DNA from: a virus
IMG/VR virus record: IMGVR_UViG_3300031586_000005
Coordinates: 1-46,651 of that record
Strand: one strand, 5' to 3'
DNA: 46,651 bases
The notes under the pieces are model-generated. The model was not told the origin of the DNA. It saw only the letters and a list, made by a program, of their open reading frames with translations, and made no database searches. The position numbers and the translations under genes are program-made. Below are positions 14,847-22,645 of this stretch, one piece after another (positions within the stretch are counted from its first letter, which is position 1; every line of letters starts with the position of its first letter).

Positions 14847-14859
14847 TAGAGGAGATAAG

Positions 14860-15111
14860 ATGGCTAAGAAAATATGGGCTATTTGTGATGGCACAGATTG
14901 GTATGATGCAAGCGTTGACCATTTGATACTTCCCGATGGGATGGACATTAAACAGGAGTGTGAAAATAGAATAAAACTGCTGCAAAAATATCATTTAGAT
15001 CAAAAGTTAGGGAAGAAGGCAGTTTGGCCTGGAAGTTTTACCGAATTTCTGATAAACAAAGGAGCGGTAGTACCGGATGAAAATGTTTTGGAAGAGTTTT
15101 GGTCAGATTAA
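14860..15111 (+). CDS. small early protein, unknown function
   Basis: 83 aa; start behind GAGGAGATAAG. MAKKIWAICDGTDWYDASVD opens a short alpha/beta protein with an acidic end. Not recognised. Confidence 0.65.
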   Translation: MAKKIWAICDGTDWYDASVDHLILPDGMDIKQECENRIKLLQKYHLDQKLGKKAVWPGSFTEFLINKGAVVPDENVLEEFWSD

Positions 15112-15130
15112 AAAAAAAGGAGATAAAGAG

Positions 15131-15580
15131 ATGTGTTTACAAAATGTGTTTACAAAAAGTGATCGTGAAGAAATGTTGGCGAAACTACCGGAGGAGTTTA
15201 CTGTCTGGAAGGTGATTAATGATTATGGTAGAGACTATAAACAGATGACTTTTCCTTTTCCAGGTAAGTATAGATACTCAACAGATTGCAAATGTATACC
15301 GGTTCACGCGGGAGAGGTGAAGTTCGAGACTAATGGTATACCATATTGTCTCAATAGAAGATACAAAGGAGGAGGGCATTTCTGGTTGCACAAAAAAAGC
15401 GCTGAAGACTGGAAAGATGGTGGTAGCCATGAAAGGGTGGTTCGTTGCCGAGTTAAGAAAAAATGGATTACAAATGTTGGCATACAAGATGTATATGGTA
15501 TAAGTGGAACTGTGGTTGTAACCAGCAGAGCTATATTTCCGAAGTATATCGGGCAAGTGGATAAGCAAGAAAATAATTGA
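15131..15580 (+). CDS. hypothetical protein
   Basis: 149 aa from the ATG behind AAGGAGATAAAGAG; the longer frame from 15077 overlaps the previous gene without a ribosome site. Beta-rich, basic, with scattered Cys (CKCIP). Not recognised. Its stop lies 20 bp before the promoter of the structured RNA. Confidence 0.7.
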   Translation: MCLQNVFTKSDREEMLAKLPEEFTVWKVINDYGRDYKQMTFPFPGKYRYSTDCKCIPVHAGEVKFETNGIPYCLNRRYKGGGHFWLHKKSAEDWKDGGSHERVVRCRVKKKWITNVGIQDVYGISGTVVVTSRAIFPKYIGQVDKQENN

Positions 15581-15599
15581 TGAGATGGATGTTTTTCAC

Positions 15600-15627
15600 T
15601 TGACATTGAGTAAAGATGTGGTATAAT
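15600..15627 (+). promoter_or_regulatory. sigma70-type promoter, repeated family
   Basis: TTGACA (15600-15605), 16-bp spacer, TATAAT (15622-15627), preceded by GGATGTTTTTCAC as at 13208. The start point would be near 15634, giving a transcript that opens with the structured region and no nearby ribosome site. Confidence 0.88.
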
Positions 15628-15633
15628 GTAATA

Positions 15634-15970
15634 TAGATCTTGGAGCAAAACAATAATACTTCGTCACAAAGAAGAAAGTGATTGCGAGCCGGAATTGACA
15701 AGTTAAGAACAAACGCCGAAAGGCGGTTCACAAAGCGTTGGTTCCCAAGAGGGGCTGACATGGGAACATCTGGCCCGGCATTGCGTGGAGTCTTCCCAGC
15801 CGGGAAATAAATGAGGACCTATGCCTCTCATTAATTTAATAATGGAATTAAATATGGTGCAAAGGCTACCAAAGCTCCAGCCTAATAACCGGAAAATAGG
15901 TTGCTAAAGACCCTGCGTATAATATAAAGTCTCTGGCCAAGACAGAGCTATTTAATTCCATTTGTTTTTG
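15634..15970 (+). ncRNA. large structured noncoding RNA candidate, about 335 nt
   Basis: This is the longest gap inside the early unit and has no supported reading frame, but successive strong helices. CGCC-GAAA-GGCG (15714-15725, GNRA tetraloop) is capped outside by GAAC/GTTC. GTTCCCA (15741-15747) pairs with TGGGAAC (15761-15767). CCCGGC (15774-15779) pairs with GCCGGG (15799-15804). ATGAG (15811-15815) pairs with CTCAT (15827-15831). A perfect 14-bp stem, 15841-15854 with 15949-15962, encloses three hairpins (AGGCT/AGCCT, AACC/GGTT, CTCTG/CAGAG). A T-rich tail to about 15969 follows, as in a terminator. It does not fit tmRNA, RNase P or group I intron cores by eye. It could instead be a long 5' leader of the next gene. 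Confidence 0.62.
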
Positions 15971-15981
15971 AAAAGAGCAAA

Positions 15982-16158
15982 ATGAACGAAAAACATGAAA
16001 AGCATATACCACAGGGTAAATATGTTGGACATATCGAACATTTTCCGAATCAAACAGAAAACGTTTTTACGTTTATTATTGATGAAGCAGAGGACGATAT
16101 GTTAGTTGGTAAGGGTATTTCTCAAAAAATACATGTTACGGGCACAAAGAATGAGTGA
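15982..16158 (+). CDS. small acidic protein
   Basis: 58 aa (MNEKHEKHIPQGKYVGHIEH at the start), beta-rich. The upstream GAAAAGAGCAAA is only a weak ribosome site. It overlaps the next gene. It directly follows the structured RNA, so it would be controlled by it if transcription reads through. Unknown function. Confidence 0.55.
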   Translation: MNEKHEKHIPQGKYVGHIEHFPNQTENVFTFIIDEAEDDMLVGKGISQKIHVTGTKNE

Positions 16159-16792
16159 AAAAAGTGACAAGTTGGAACAACTAAGCGAGTTCTGCGACTT
16201 GGAGTTCGGCGAGTTTGCCAAAGATGCTTTCACCGATTTGGACTTGCTGTATAAAAAAGGTAAAAGGTATCATAAGTTGTGCCAGAGACTTAGAGAATGT
16301 AACAAATGTCCGGGACTTAATATTAAGAGAGTGTCAGAGGTGGTTTGCGGATGGGGTTGGCTCAATGCGAAAATTATGTTTGTTGGGCAAAGTGCGCATG
16401 AGCCTGGAATGTATTCACAACTGCCGTTTATACTTGGGTCTGGATTGATTATTGATGCTGCATTGAGATTAAGCGGGATTGATAGAAACGATTGCTTCTG
16501 GAGCAACGCTGTTCACTGTCATCCTGAGAGAAATAGACCGAGTACAGAAAAGGAGAAGGAGAATTGCTGGTCATATTTGGCCGAAGAGATTGACATTGTT
16601 CAACCACGTATTGTGGTTGCCCTGGGCAAGGACGCTGAATGGGCGGTTAAGAGGTATATGAAGGAGAGAGAGTATGGGTTTGAGTATTTGAAGTGCTCCC
16701 ATCCCGCAAGTTTGCTCTACTCCAGTCCTGAGTCTCGCCCTAATTATATTGTAAAAATGTCACTCGACATCGATCGGATATTAAACAAATGA
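16151..16792 (+). CDS. uracil-DNA glycosylase, family 4-like, Fe-S type
   Basis: 213 aa from the ATG overlapping the previous stop (ATGAGTGA). It removes uracil from DNA. Cys50 and Cys53 (CNKC), with Cys123 and Cys139, match the four-Cys iron-sulfur pattern of family 4 enzymes. The active-site region is MFVGQSAHEPG (about 76-86), a variant of the GEAPG motif, and the second motif is CSHPASLL (about 182-189). Presence of this enzyme argues that the phage DNA does not carry uracil in place of thymine. A longer frame from 16106 has no ribosome site. Confidence 0.85.
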   Translation: MSEKSDKLEQLSEFCDLEFGEFAKDAFTDLDLLYKKGKRYHKLCQRLRECNKCPGLNIKRVSEVVCGWGWLNAKIMFVGQSAHEPGMYSQLPFILGSGLIIDAALRLSGIDRNDCFWSNAVHCHPERNRPSTEKEKENCWSYLAEEIDIVQPRIVVALGKDAEWAVKRYMKEREYGFEYLKCSHPASLLYSSPESRPNYIVKMSLDIDRILNK

Positions 16793-17283
16793 AAACGATA
16801 CCTAATTTTGAAAATTACGCAGCCACCAAAGATGGGCGAATATGGTCTAAGAAAAGTGAAAAATGGCTGAAACCACAGCGTTGGGGTAATTACTTGCGAG
16901 TGTCACTCTTTAGAAAAAAGAAAGTATATCAAGTATCTGTACATCGAATTATTCTTGAAACTTTTGTTGGTAAATGCCCTAAGAATATGGGCTGTAGGCA
17001 TATTAATAATAATCCAAGAGATAATAGAATTAGTAATCTCAGATGGGGAACACAAAAAGAAAATATTCAAGACCAAGTAAAGCATAGAACACACTCAGGT
17101 TTTTTCCGAAAAGGAGAAAACAGTCCGATGTCAAAACTGAAAGAGGCTGATGTGAGAATGATTATTTATACATACCGAACAGGACTATTTACCCAAAAAG
17201 AAGTTGCTGGAATGTACAACACAGACCAAGCAAATGTATGCCGTATAATTAATAGGAAAAATTGGAAACATATTTGGATTTGA
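16789..17283 (+). CDS. NUMOD4-HNH homing endonuclease
   Basis: 164 aa. The NUMOD4 motif at the N-terminus (MKTIPNFENYAATKDGRIWS) is followed by an HNH nuclease core (VSVHRIILETFVG, CRHINNNPRDNRISNLRWGT) and a C-terminal helix-turn-helix (TQKEVAGMYNTDQANVCRI). It is a free-standing selfish endonuclease inserted right at the glycosylase stop (ATGA). A second, related copy lies at 31265. Confidence 0.92.
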   Translation: MKTIPNFENYAATKDGRIWSKKSEKWLKPQRWGNYLRVSLFRKKKVYQVSVHRIILETFVGKCPKNMGCRHINNNPRDNRISNLRWGTQKENIQDQVKHRTHSGFFRKGENSPMSKLKEADVRMIIYTYRTGLFTQKEVAGMYNTDQANVCRIINRKNWKHIWI

Positions 17284-17316
17284 TTAAATTGATAGAGTTT
17301 TAGGAAAGGTGGAAAA

Positions 17317-17529
17317 ATGAAAGTCGAAAGGATTAAACCAGAGGCAGAATTTGTGCCTGTTGTTGTCACACTTGAGACCCAGGAGGAAGTGGACAAGTTG
17401 TTTGCTCTTTTGGATCATTGTACAGTGAATAGAGAACTTGGTACAAAAGATTGGTGGAAGCTGTTGGAGAAGTATAAGTCAAAGGGTTACGAAAAATATT
17501 TTAACAAATTTAGGGGGATTATAAGATGA
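17317..17529 (+). CDS. small early protein
   Basis: 70 aa, alpha/beta (EFVPVVVTLETQEEVDKLFAL). Start behind AGGAAAGGTGGAAAA. The ETQEEVDKLFALLDH stretch is of a type common in small phage early proteins of unknown role. Confidence 0.7.
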   Translation: MKVERIKPEAEFVPVVVTLETQEEVDKLFALLDHCTVNRELGTKDWWKLLEKYKSKGYEKYFNKFRGIIR

Positions 17530-17780
17530 AAATCACAATTAAACCAGAAGAGAAGAAAGAACATAACATCCCGTTTGACAAAATTCCAGTTGGATATGTA
17601 TATAGAGCACTGTGGAATGATGGCCCAATTGCATTGAAGTTGACTGATGGCGAGGCTGTATTGTTATGCCACGATTATGACGATGATGGCGAATGGTTCC
17701 AACTTGCTGACGGATTCAAAGGATACCCAGCGCATGAGATTTTAGGCAAACTCACAGAAGTTATAGTTGAAAAGGAGTAA
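17526..17780 (+). CDS. small acidic beta-rich protein
   Basis: 84 aa, overlapping the previous stop by ATGA. Beta strands and an acidic loop (CHDYDDDGEW). Not recognised. Confidence 0.65.
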   Translation: MKITIKPEEKKEHNIPFDKIPVGYVYRALWNDGPIALKLTDGEAVLLCHDYDDDGEWFQLADGFKGYPAHEILGKLTEVIVEKE

Positions 17781-17782
17781 AC

Positions 17783-17872
17783 ATGGATAAAGCCGTATCA
17801 CTTTTATTCCTTCTTGGTTCTATGTGTCTATTAATTGGAAGCATAATTAACGTAATAAAGGCTTGGCTATGA
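17783..17872 (+). CDS. 29-aa single-helix membrane microprotein
   Basis: MDKAVSLLFLLGSMCLLIGS: one hydrophobic helix spans most of the chain. AAAGGAG lies just upstream and the stop overlaps the next start (ATGA), so it is probably translated as a coupled member of the operon. Confidence 0.6.
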   Translation: MDKAVSLLFLLGSMCLLIGSIINVIKAWL

Positions 17873-18261
17873 AACGAAGAAAAAAAACCAGAATCGCCAT
17901 TGATTTTGACGGCGTTATTCATTCATTCAAAAGCGGGTGGCAGGGACATGGAAGAATAGATGATCCGCCGGTTGATGGTGCAATCGAATGGCTGAGGATG
18001 TTGATTTACTCGAACAAGGTTGTGCCGTCTATCTATTCGGCAAGAAGCTGGAAGTTGCTGGGTAATTGGAGGATGAGGAGGTGGTTGCGAAAACACGGAC
18101 TTACTAAAAAAGAGGTGGGGCAGTTAAAGTTTTGGTTACGTAAACCGACAGATGATTTCATTTTGGACGACAGGTGTAGAAGGTTTAGGGGGAGGTTTCC
18201 ACCTGTGAATGAGATTATGAATTTTGAACCCTGGCATGGTCATGGTATATTTGGAGATTAA
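17869..18261 (+). CDS. HAD-superfamily phosphatase
   Basis: 130 aa from the ATG coupled to the previous stop. The nucleophile motif IAIDFDGVIH (Asp-x-Asp, about 11-20), a Ser motif in IYSARSW and a C-terminal DDFILDDR acidic motif give the HAD layout with a minimal cap. Likely substrates are a nucleotide or a DNA 3' phosphate, given the DNA metabolism neighbours; the exact reaction is not readable. Confidence 0.8.
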   Translation: MKRRKKTRIAIDFDGVIHSFKSGWQGHGRIDDPPVDGAIEWLRMLIYSNKVVPSIYSARSWKLLGNWRMRRWLRKHGLTKKEVGQLKFWLRKPTDDFILDDRCRRFRGRFPPVNEIMNFEPWHGHGIFGD

Positions 18262-18264
18262 GAA

Positions 18265-18411
18265 GTGCCAAAAGATGAAATGAGATATAGAATCATTCTG
18301 AAAATACTGAATTGGACTTATGTTAAATCGGAGATTTGGTTCAACAAGGTGTATGGCCGAATGATTAAGAAAAGAATTAAACGGAGATCGAAGAATGAAA
18401 GAATTTATTGA
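18265..18411 (+). CDS. small basic protein, GTG start
   Basis: 48 aa, very basic towards the end (RMIKKRIKRRSKN). TTGGAGATTAAGAAGTG gives a GTG start in the same initiation box used elsewhere. It overlaps the next gene by 17 bp. Unknown function; possibly nucleic-acid binding. Confidence 0.5.
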   Translation: MPKDEMRYRIILKILNWTYVKSEIWFNKVYGRMIKKRIKRRSKNERIY

Positions 18412-18880
18412 TAGACATGCCGATGAGTTGCACCAAAATAAAGAAAGCATTAAGCCTACAAATCCCAAAGATGCTTTAGCAATAAACAAAGCGCCAATGT
18501 CAACACTACCAACAGGGCCAATGTATGAAGTTGCTCTGGCCATGCTGGAAGGAGCAAGGAAGTATGGAAGGCATAACTATCGAGTAGTGGGTGTGAAGGC
18601 GTCGGTTTATTACGATGCCGCAATTGGTCATTTAACATCGTGGTGGGAGGGTGAGGAAGTTGATCCTGCCAGCGGGATTCATCATCTCGGTAAAGCACAG
18701 GCGTGTTTGGCTGTCATAAGAGATGGAATGATGATGGAAAACTGGGTTGATGATAGACCGCCTAAATATCCTTGTGGTAGGAAATTGATGAGAGATAATC
18801 CGGCAGTGGAAGATATTCTGAAAAAGTATCCCAATTGTGTAGAACCTTATACAGAGTTGAATAAGAATCAGAAGAGATGA
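18395..18880 (+). CDS. dATP/dGTP diphosphohydrolase-like protein (MazZ/DUF5664-like)
   Basis: 161 aa. KPTNPKDALAINKAPMST, then YEVALAMLEGARKYGRHNYR, YYDAAIGHLTSWWEGEE and GIHHLGKAQACLAVI follow the motif order of the all-alpha nucleotide pyrophosphohydrolase family named dATP/dGTP diphosphohydrolase N-terminal. In phages with 2-aminoadenine DNA a relative supplies dGMP, but no PurZ or DatZ is visible here, so general nucleotide-pool control is the safer reading. Its stop overlaps the DNA polymerase start. Confidence 0.75.
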   Translation: MKEFIDRHADELHQNKESIKPTNPKDALAINKAPMSTLPTGPMYEVALAMLEGARKYGRHNYRVVGVKASVYYDAAIGHLTSWWEGEEVDPASGIHHLGKAQACLAVIRDGMMMENWVDDRPPKYPCGRKLMRDNPAVEDILKKYPNCVEPYTELNKNQKR

Positions 18881-20781
18881 GTAATTACTCGAACATACTG
18901 CTGCAATATAAACAAGCCAAACGGATTTGGAAGTACGACAAAGAAAGCCGGTTGTTACTCCGTCGCAAGAAAGATGTCGTTGCCTGGGACACCGAAACCA
19001 CCGGCCTTTTGTTTCATCGTCCAAGTATTTTGTTTGATGATAACCACAGAGTCGTTCAAAATCCATTCCCATTTGGCATTTCACTTTGTTTTCCTCATAA
19101 GAATAATTTGGTTTTAGTGTGGGGTCGTTGGGGTACAGATTTATATAAAGCTTGTTTGGAATTACTGGCAAAAAATTCTATGAAAGTTGCCCATAATTCC
19201 AAGTATGACTTGAGAGTGTGTAAGACAAACGGCATTGAGGTCAACGGAACTCAATTGTGTACCCTTACTATGTCCAGGATATACTGGGATCGTCGTAAAA
19301 GCCATTCTCTACAAGCGTTGAGCGAATTTATATGTCCGGGGATAAGCGATTGGGAAGTGGATTTGAAAAAAGAGTTGACCAAATTGAGACGACAATGGAG
19401 TAAAAGAAAAGATGAATGGAATCCCGCCTGGACAGACGATCCAAAGGAATATGTTAATTATAGTTTCCTGCCGAATGAAATGATTGGTAACTACAGCCAG
19501 ACAGATGTGTTTGTAGGATGGCAGTTGTTTCAAAAACTGTCACCATATATGGCCGATGAATATGGTGATATATTTGACAGGGAAATGGCCGTCACGCATG
19601 TGGTTACGAAAATCGAAGAGGCAGGGATGGGGTTTGATGCTAAGCGGGGACGGGCCGAACTTAAAGTATTGTTACCGAAGATTAAACTCAAGCGGAGAAT
19701 ACTGGATGAATTGTCCCCACCTGATTTTACTCTTGGGCCCAAAAAAATTCTGGAAGCGTTGAAATTTCTGGGGGTTAAAAGTAAACAGCTTAAAGCGAAG
19801 GGTAAGGAGACAACAAGTGTTGATGTCCTGAACCAAGCTGTTAGAGACGGTGTGCCCAAAAAAGCGGAGAGGTTTATCAAGGTGTTGCTGGACTTTAGAG
19901 CGTATAGCAAAATTGCCAATACATATTTGAAGCCATTGACCGAACAGGCTGAGAGAACAGGAGGGACTGTCTATACGACGATTAATCCGACTGATTCAAG
20001 AACAGGGCGGCCAGCAAGTCGCGATCCCAACCTACTGAACATCCCAAATCAGGATGTCAAGCAGAGAGGAAGACAGAATCATGTAAGAGAATGTTTTGTT
20101 CCTCGTGACGGCAAGGCCGTGTATTACTTTGATGTCGCCCAACAGGAATACGCTATGCTTTTTTGTTACGCCGAGGCAAATGATTTGCTTCAGGCATATC
20201 TGGATGGCGCTGACCTGCATCAACACATGGCCGATTTGTTAGGGAGACCAGATAAGAGGAAGATTGTTAAGAACCAGAATTTTGGGGTTGCTTACGGTCT
20301 TGGTATTAAAGTTATGGCGGCATCACAAAACATAAGTATTGAACAAGCCAAAGAGGAAATGAAGATTTACCACAATGAATTTCCTTTTATCGGTGAATTA
20401 CAGAGAAGGCTGAAGGATGAGTTGAGGTTTTACGGATATGTTATCGATTATTTTGGCCGAAGGTATCATGTGCCGTATGGACAGGCATACAAGGCGGTCA
20501 ATGCTATTGTGCAAGGGGGTTGTGCCCAGGCGTTTAAGCAGGGGTTGTTGCAGGTGGATGAGTTGATTGAAACGAAGTATAAGGACGCTGAGATTATCCT
20601 CCCTGTTTATGATGAATTGCAGATTGAACGGAAGATAAGAAAAGATGAGAGGGAGTTTTGCCGTGATATTATAAAAGCAATGAGTGAGATTGAGGAGTTG
20701 ATGAGTGTAGGGTTGCGGTTTAGGGTGGATGTTAAGCGAACGACGACCAATTGGGCTGATAAGGAGACATTAGAAATATGA
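18877..20781 (+). CDS. polA: DNA polymerase I-type (family A) replicative polymerase with 3'-5' exonuclease
   Basis: 634 aa, no 5'-3' exonuclease domain. The proofreading domain is intact: WDTETTGL (Asp38, Glu40), HNSKYDLRV and YSQTDVF. Polymerase motif A is YFDVAQQEYAML (near residue 418), motif B is RKIVKNQNFGVAYG (near 460) and motif C is PVYDELQIE (near 577), with Tyr in place of the usual His before Asp-Glu. It copies the phage genome. The start overlaps the previous stop (ATGA). Confidence 0.96.
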   Translation: MSNYSNILLQYKQAKRIWKYDKESRLLLRRKKDVVAWDTETTGLLFHRPSILFDDNHRVVQNPFPFGISLCFPHKNNLVLVWGRWGTDLYKACLELLAKNSMKVAHNSKYDLRVCKTNGIEVNGTQLCTLTMSRIYWDRRKSHSLQALSEFICPGISDWEVDLKKELTKLRRQWSKRKDEWNPAWTDDPKEYVNYSFLPNEMIGNYSQTDVFVGWQLFQKLSPYMADEYGDIFDREMAVTHVVTKIEEAGMGFDAKRGRAELKVLLPKIKLKRRILDELSPPDFTLGPKKILEALKFLGVKSKQLKAKGKETTSVDVLNQAVRDGVPKKAERFIKVLLDFRAYSKIANTYLKPLTEQAERTGGTVYTTINPTDSRTGRPASRDPNLLNIPNQDVKQRGRQNHVRECFVPRDGKAVYYFDVAQQEYAMLFCYAEANDLLQAYLDGADLHQHMADLLGRPDKRKIVKNQNFGVAYGLGIKVMAASQNISIEQAKEEMKIYHNEFPFIGELQRRLKDELRFYGYVIDYFGRRYHVPYGQAYKAVNAIVQGGCAQAFKQGLLQVDELIETKYKDAEIILPVYDELQIERKIRKDEREFCRDIIKAMSEIEELMSVGLRFRVDVKRTTTNWADKETLEI

Positions 20782-20996
20782 TTAATAATAGTTATTGTAC
20801 TGAATGTGTGCGGCAGCAATTAAAAATAGAAGAACTACAAAAACAATTACGATTAGCGTTTGAAGAATTGGATTTATATAGGACTAATTATAGAAGACCT
20901 GTAGTTGTTAAAGAAATAATACACCATCCGGCTAAACCAAGAACGTCTACATGTTTGTATGAAATACCTGCTTGGGACGAGTATGTGTATAAATAA
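20778..20996 (+). CDS. small coiled-coil protein
   Basis: 72 aa. A CTEC pair is followed by a short heptad-rich helix (LKIEELQKQLRLAFEELDLY) and a Pro-rich tail. It overlaps the polymerase stop by ATGA with GGAGACATTAGAAAT upstream. It may be a polymerase-associated factor by position only. Confidence 0.65.
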   Translation: MINNSYCTECVRQQLKIEELQKQLRLAFEELDLYRTNYRRPVVVKEIIHHPAKPRTSTCLYEIPAWDEYVYK

Positions 20997-21032
20997 AGAA
21001 AGTTTGGAAAATAGGTATTTGGCATTTTTCAC

Positions 21033-21060
21033 TTGACATCGGCAAAAGAGATGGTATAAT
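21033..21060 (+). promoter_or_regulatory. sigma70-type promoter, repeated family
   Basis: TTGACA (21033-21038), 16-bp spacer, TATAAT (21055-21060), with TTTTTCAC immediately upstream as at 13208 and 15600. Confidence 0.88.
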
Positions 21061-21113
21061 GTGTGATAGTGGCGAAAGAGTTGAAGAGCAAAAGAATCAC
21101 CGGAGACATTGCT

Positions 21114-21290
21114 ATGGATAGATGGGGAGCATCAGAGGAATGTGAAATATGTGGCCGACCACAGAGTTTCGGCCATTTTGCCGTGTGTCCTATATGTGAG
21201 AGGACGATGTGTTATTTATGTATTTACGACCACGATTGCCACGATGTTTGTGCTGATAGAGAAGATGGACAAGTTTTGGAGGAGAAATAA
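21114..21290 (+). CDS. small multi-knuckle zinc protein
   Basis: 58 aa from the ATG behind CGGAGACATTGCT; a GTG-started frame from 21063 would begin before the predicted transcript start. CEICG, CPICE, CYLC and a His/Cys cluster (HDCHDVC) give a RING- or B-box-like spacing of metal ligands. First gene of its promoter; likely a protein-binding regulator. Confidence 0.7.
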   Translation: MDRWGASEECEICGRPQSFGHFAVCPICERTMCYLCIYDHDCHDVCADREDGQVLEEK

Positions 21291-21295
21291 AAATA

Positions 21296-21745
21296 ATGAA
21301 ATATTCTATTGGTGATTACGTAATTGTTTCTGGGTATATGTTTCGCAAAGACAATCATGGAATCTACTGGGTTTCTCTTTCATACAGAAAATCAAGACTT
21401 GGCCAGATAGTTGGTTTAGCTACCAGATATGACGGCTCTGTAGAAGGAGGAATAACTTGGGAAGACCCAAGTTATTTCGTACCTGGAAAGGCCCATACTT
21501 TCTGGCAAGTCAAGCTTGGATATTTGAACAAGCCAATTCTTGTTCTGGAAGAACATATTCGATTGGCCGCCATAGATGAAATAGAAGAACTTCCCAGATT
21601 GTTTCAAAACCGAATTTCATGGAGCGAGCAATCCCGTAAAAGTCTAAGTTTAGATTCGGCCAATTGGCCCAGAGACTCAAAAGGAAGATGGGCAAATCTT
21701 GGCATGAAAGGTGACAAACAAGTCTTGGAAGGAGAAACAGAATGA
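21296..21745 (+). CDS. hypothetical protein with SH3-like N-terminus
   Basis: 149 aa. MKYSIGDYVIVSGYMFRKDN begins a short beta barrel similar in style to the small protein at 2965. The C-terminal half is basic and polar. Its stop overlaps the next start. Unknown function. Confidence 0.65.
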   Translation: MKYSIGDYVIVSGYMFRKDNHGIYWVSLSYRKSRLGQIVGLATRYDGSVEGGITWEDPSYFVPGKAHTFWQVKLGYLNKPILVLEEHIRLAAIDEIEELPRLFQNRISWSEQSRKSLSLDSANWPRDSKGRWANLGMKGDKQVLEGETE

Positions 21746-22137
21746 GTGTAATTAAATTTAGAACGTGGAATGGAAAAACTCTCGAATATGATCCGTGTGT
21801 TTATGGTTCACACGAATTGGGTGAGTGCTGGATAAATAAAAGCATAGAATATGAGCAAGAGAACGGAATAGTTTTTGAGCAGTTTATTGGCCTAAAAGCC
21901 AAAAATGACAGGGAAATATACGAAGGAGATATTTTATTTCACGAATATTATTATTCACCTGAGTTTTCCTGTGCCCTGATTAAAAATACAGAAAAAATAG
22001 AGGTAAAAATTCCCGATATATTTTTATTTTTAGGTTCAGATGCTGTTCAAAACAGCCCAGAAAGCGTAGAAGAATTTGTTGCTAATATGGAAGTAATTGG
22101 TAATATTCATCAGAATCCAGAGTTGAAAGACCAATAA
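21742..22137 (+). CDS. YopX family protein
   Basis: 131 aa. IKFRTWNGKTLEYD at the start, then FEQFIGLKAKNDREIYEGDI and, at the end, MEVIGNIHQNPEL, are the diagnostic blocks of the YopX family found in many phages and prophages. The function of the family is unknown. Confidence 0.88.
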   Translation: MSVIKFRTWNGKTLEYDPCVYGSHELGECWINKSIEYEQENGIVFEQFIGLKAKNDREIYEGDILFHEYYYSPEFSCALIKNTEKIEVKIPDIFLFLGSDAVQNSPESVEEFVANMEVIGNIHQNPELKDQ

Positions 22138-22628
22138 TGAGATATTTGAAAGGCAAAAAAACTCCGAAACAGTTACCACCTGTTTTATATGACAAACAGG
22201 AAAAGCGTCCCTGGGTTTTGCCATTCAAAATGAAAAGGGCGAACCTGAAGACAGGTGATTATACCTTCGAGGGTTTTGAAAAAGTAATCGCAATTGAAAA
22301 AAAGAGTGGATTAATTGAATTGCTAAACGATCTGGCCAATGGATACAGGCCAACGTTTGTCCGGTTTTTAGAGCGTTTGAGCAAATATCCGGTCAAGGTT
22401 ATTGTTGTAGAAGATACCCTGAGCGAGTTGAGCATTAGCCGTGCATTAACACATATAAGTAAAAAAAGCAGGGGTAAAGCAAGATTAACATCCAGGTCGA
22501 TTTACTACTGGACGGCGGAAATAGCGACTAAATACGGTATCCCGATTGTGTTTGTCGGAAAGCGCGCCAAAATAGACTTACTTCCAGAAGTGTTTAGAGC
22601 GTGTTTTGAGAAGGCAAATGAGATTTAA
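22137..22628 (+). CDS. ERCC4-type nuclease
   Basis: 163 aa. GDYTFEGFEKVIAIEKKS (about 40-58) holds the Gly-Asp and Glu-x-Lys catalytic elements of the ERCC4/XPF nuclease fold; the usual Glu-Arg-Lys is Glu-Lys-Lys here. It probably cuts branched or forked DNA in replication or recombination. Its ATG overlaps the previous TAA. Confidence 0.88.
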   Translation: MRYLKGKKTPKQLPPVLYDKQEKRPWVLPFKMKRANLKTGDYTFEGFEKVIAIEKKSGLIELLNDLANGYRPTFVRFLERLSKYPVKVIVVEDTLSELSISRALTHISKKSRGKARLTSRSIYYWTAEIATKYGIPIVFVGKRAKIDLLPEVFRACFEKANEI

Positions 22629-22645
22629 TTGAAAGGAACAAAACA

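Noticed and set aside
15634-15970. Group I intron or tmRNA
   Set aside because: No tRNA-like ends, no recognisable P7 guanosine-binding core, and no split gene on either side.
21063-21113. Upstream GTG start for the zinc-knuckle gene
   Set aside because: It lies before the predicted transcript start of the promoter at 21033 and has no ribosome site; the ATG at 21114 has both.
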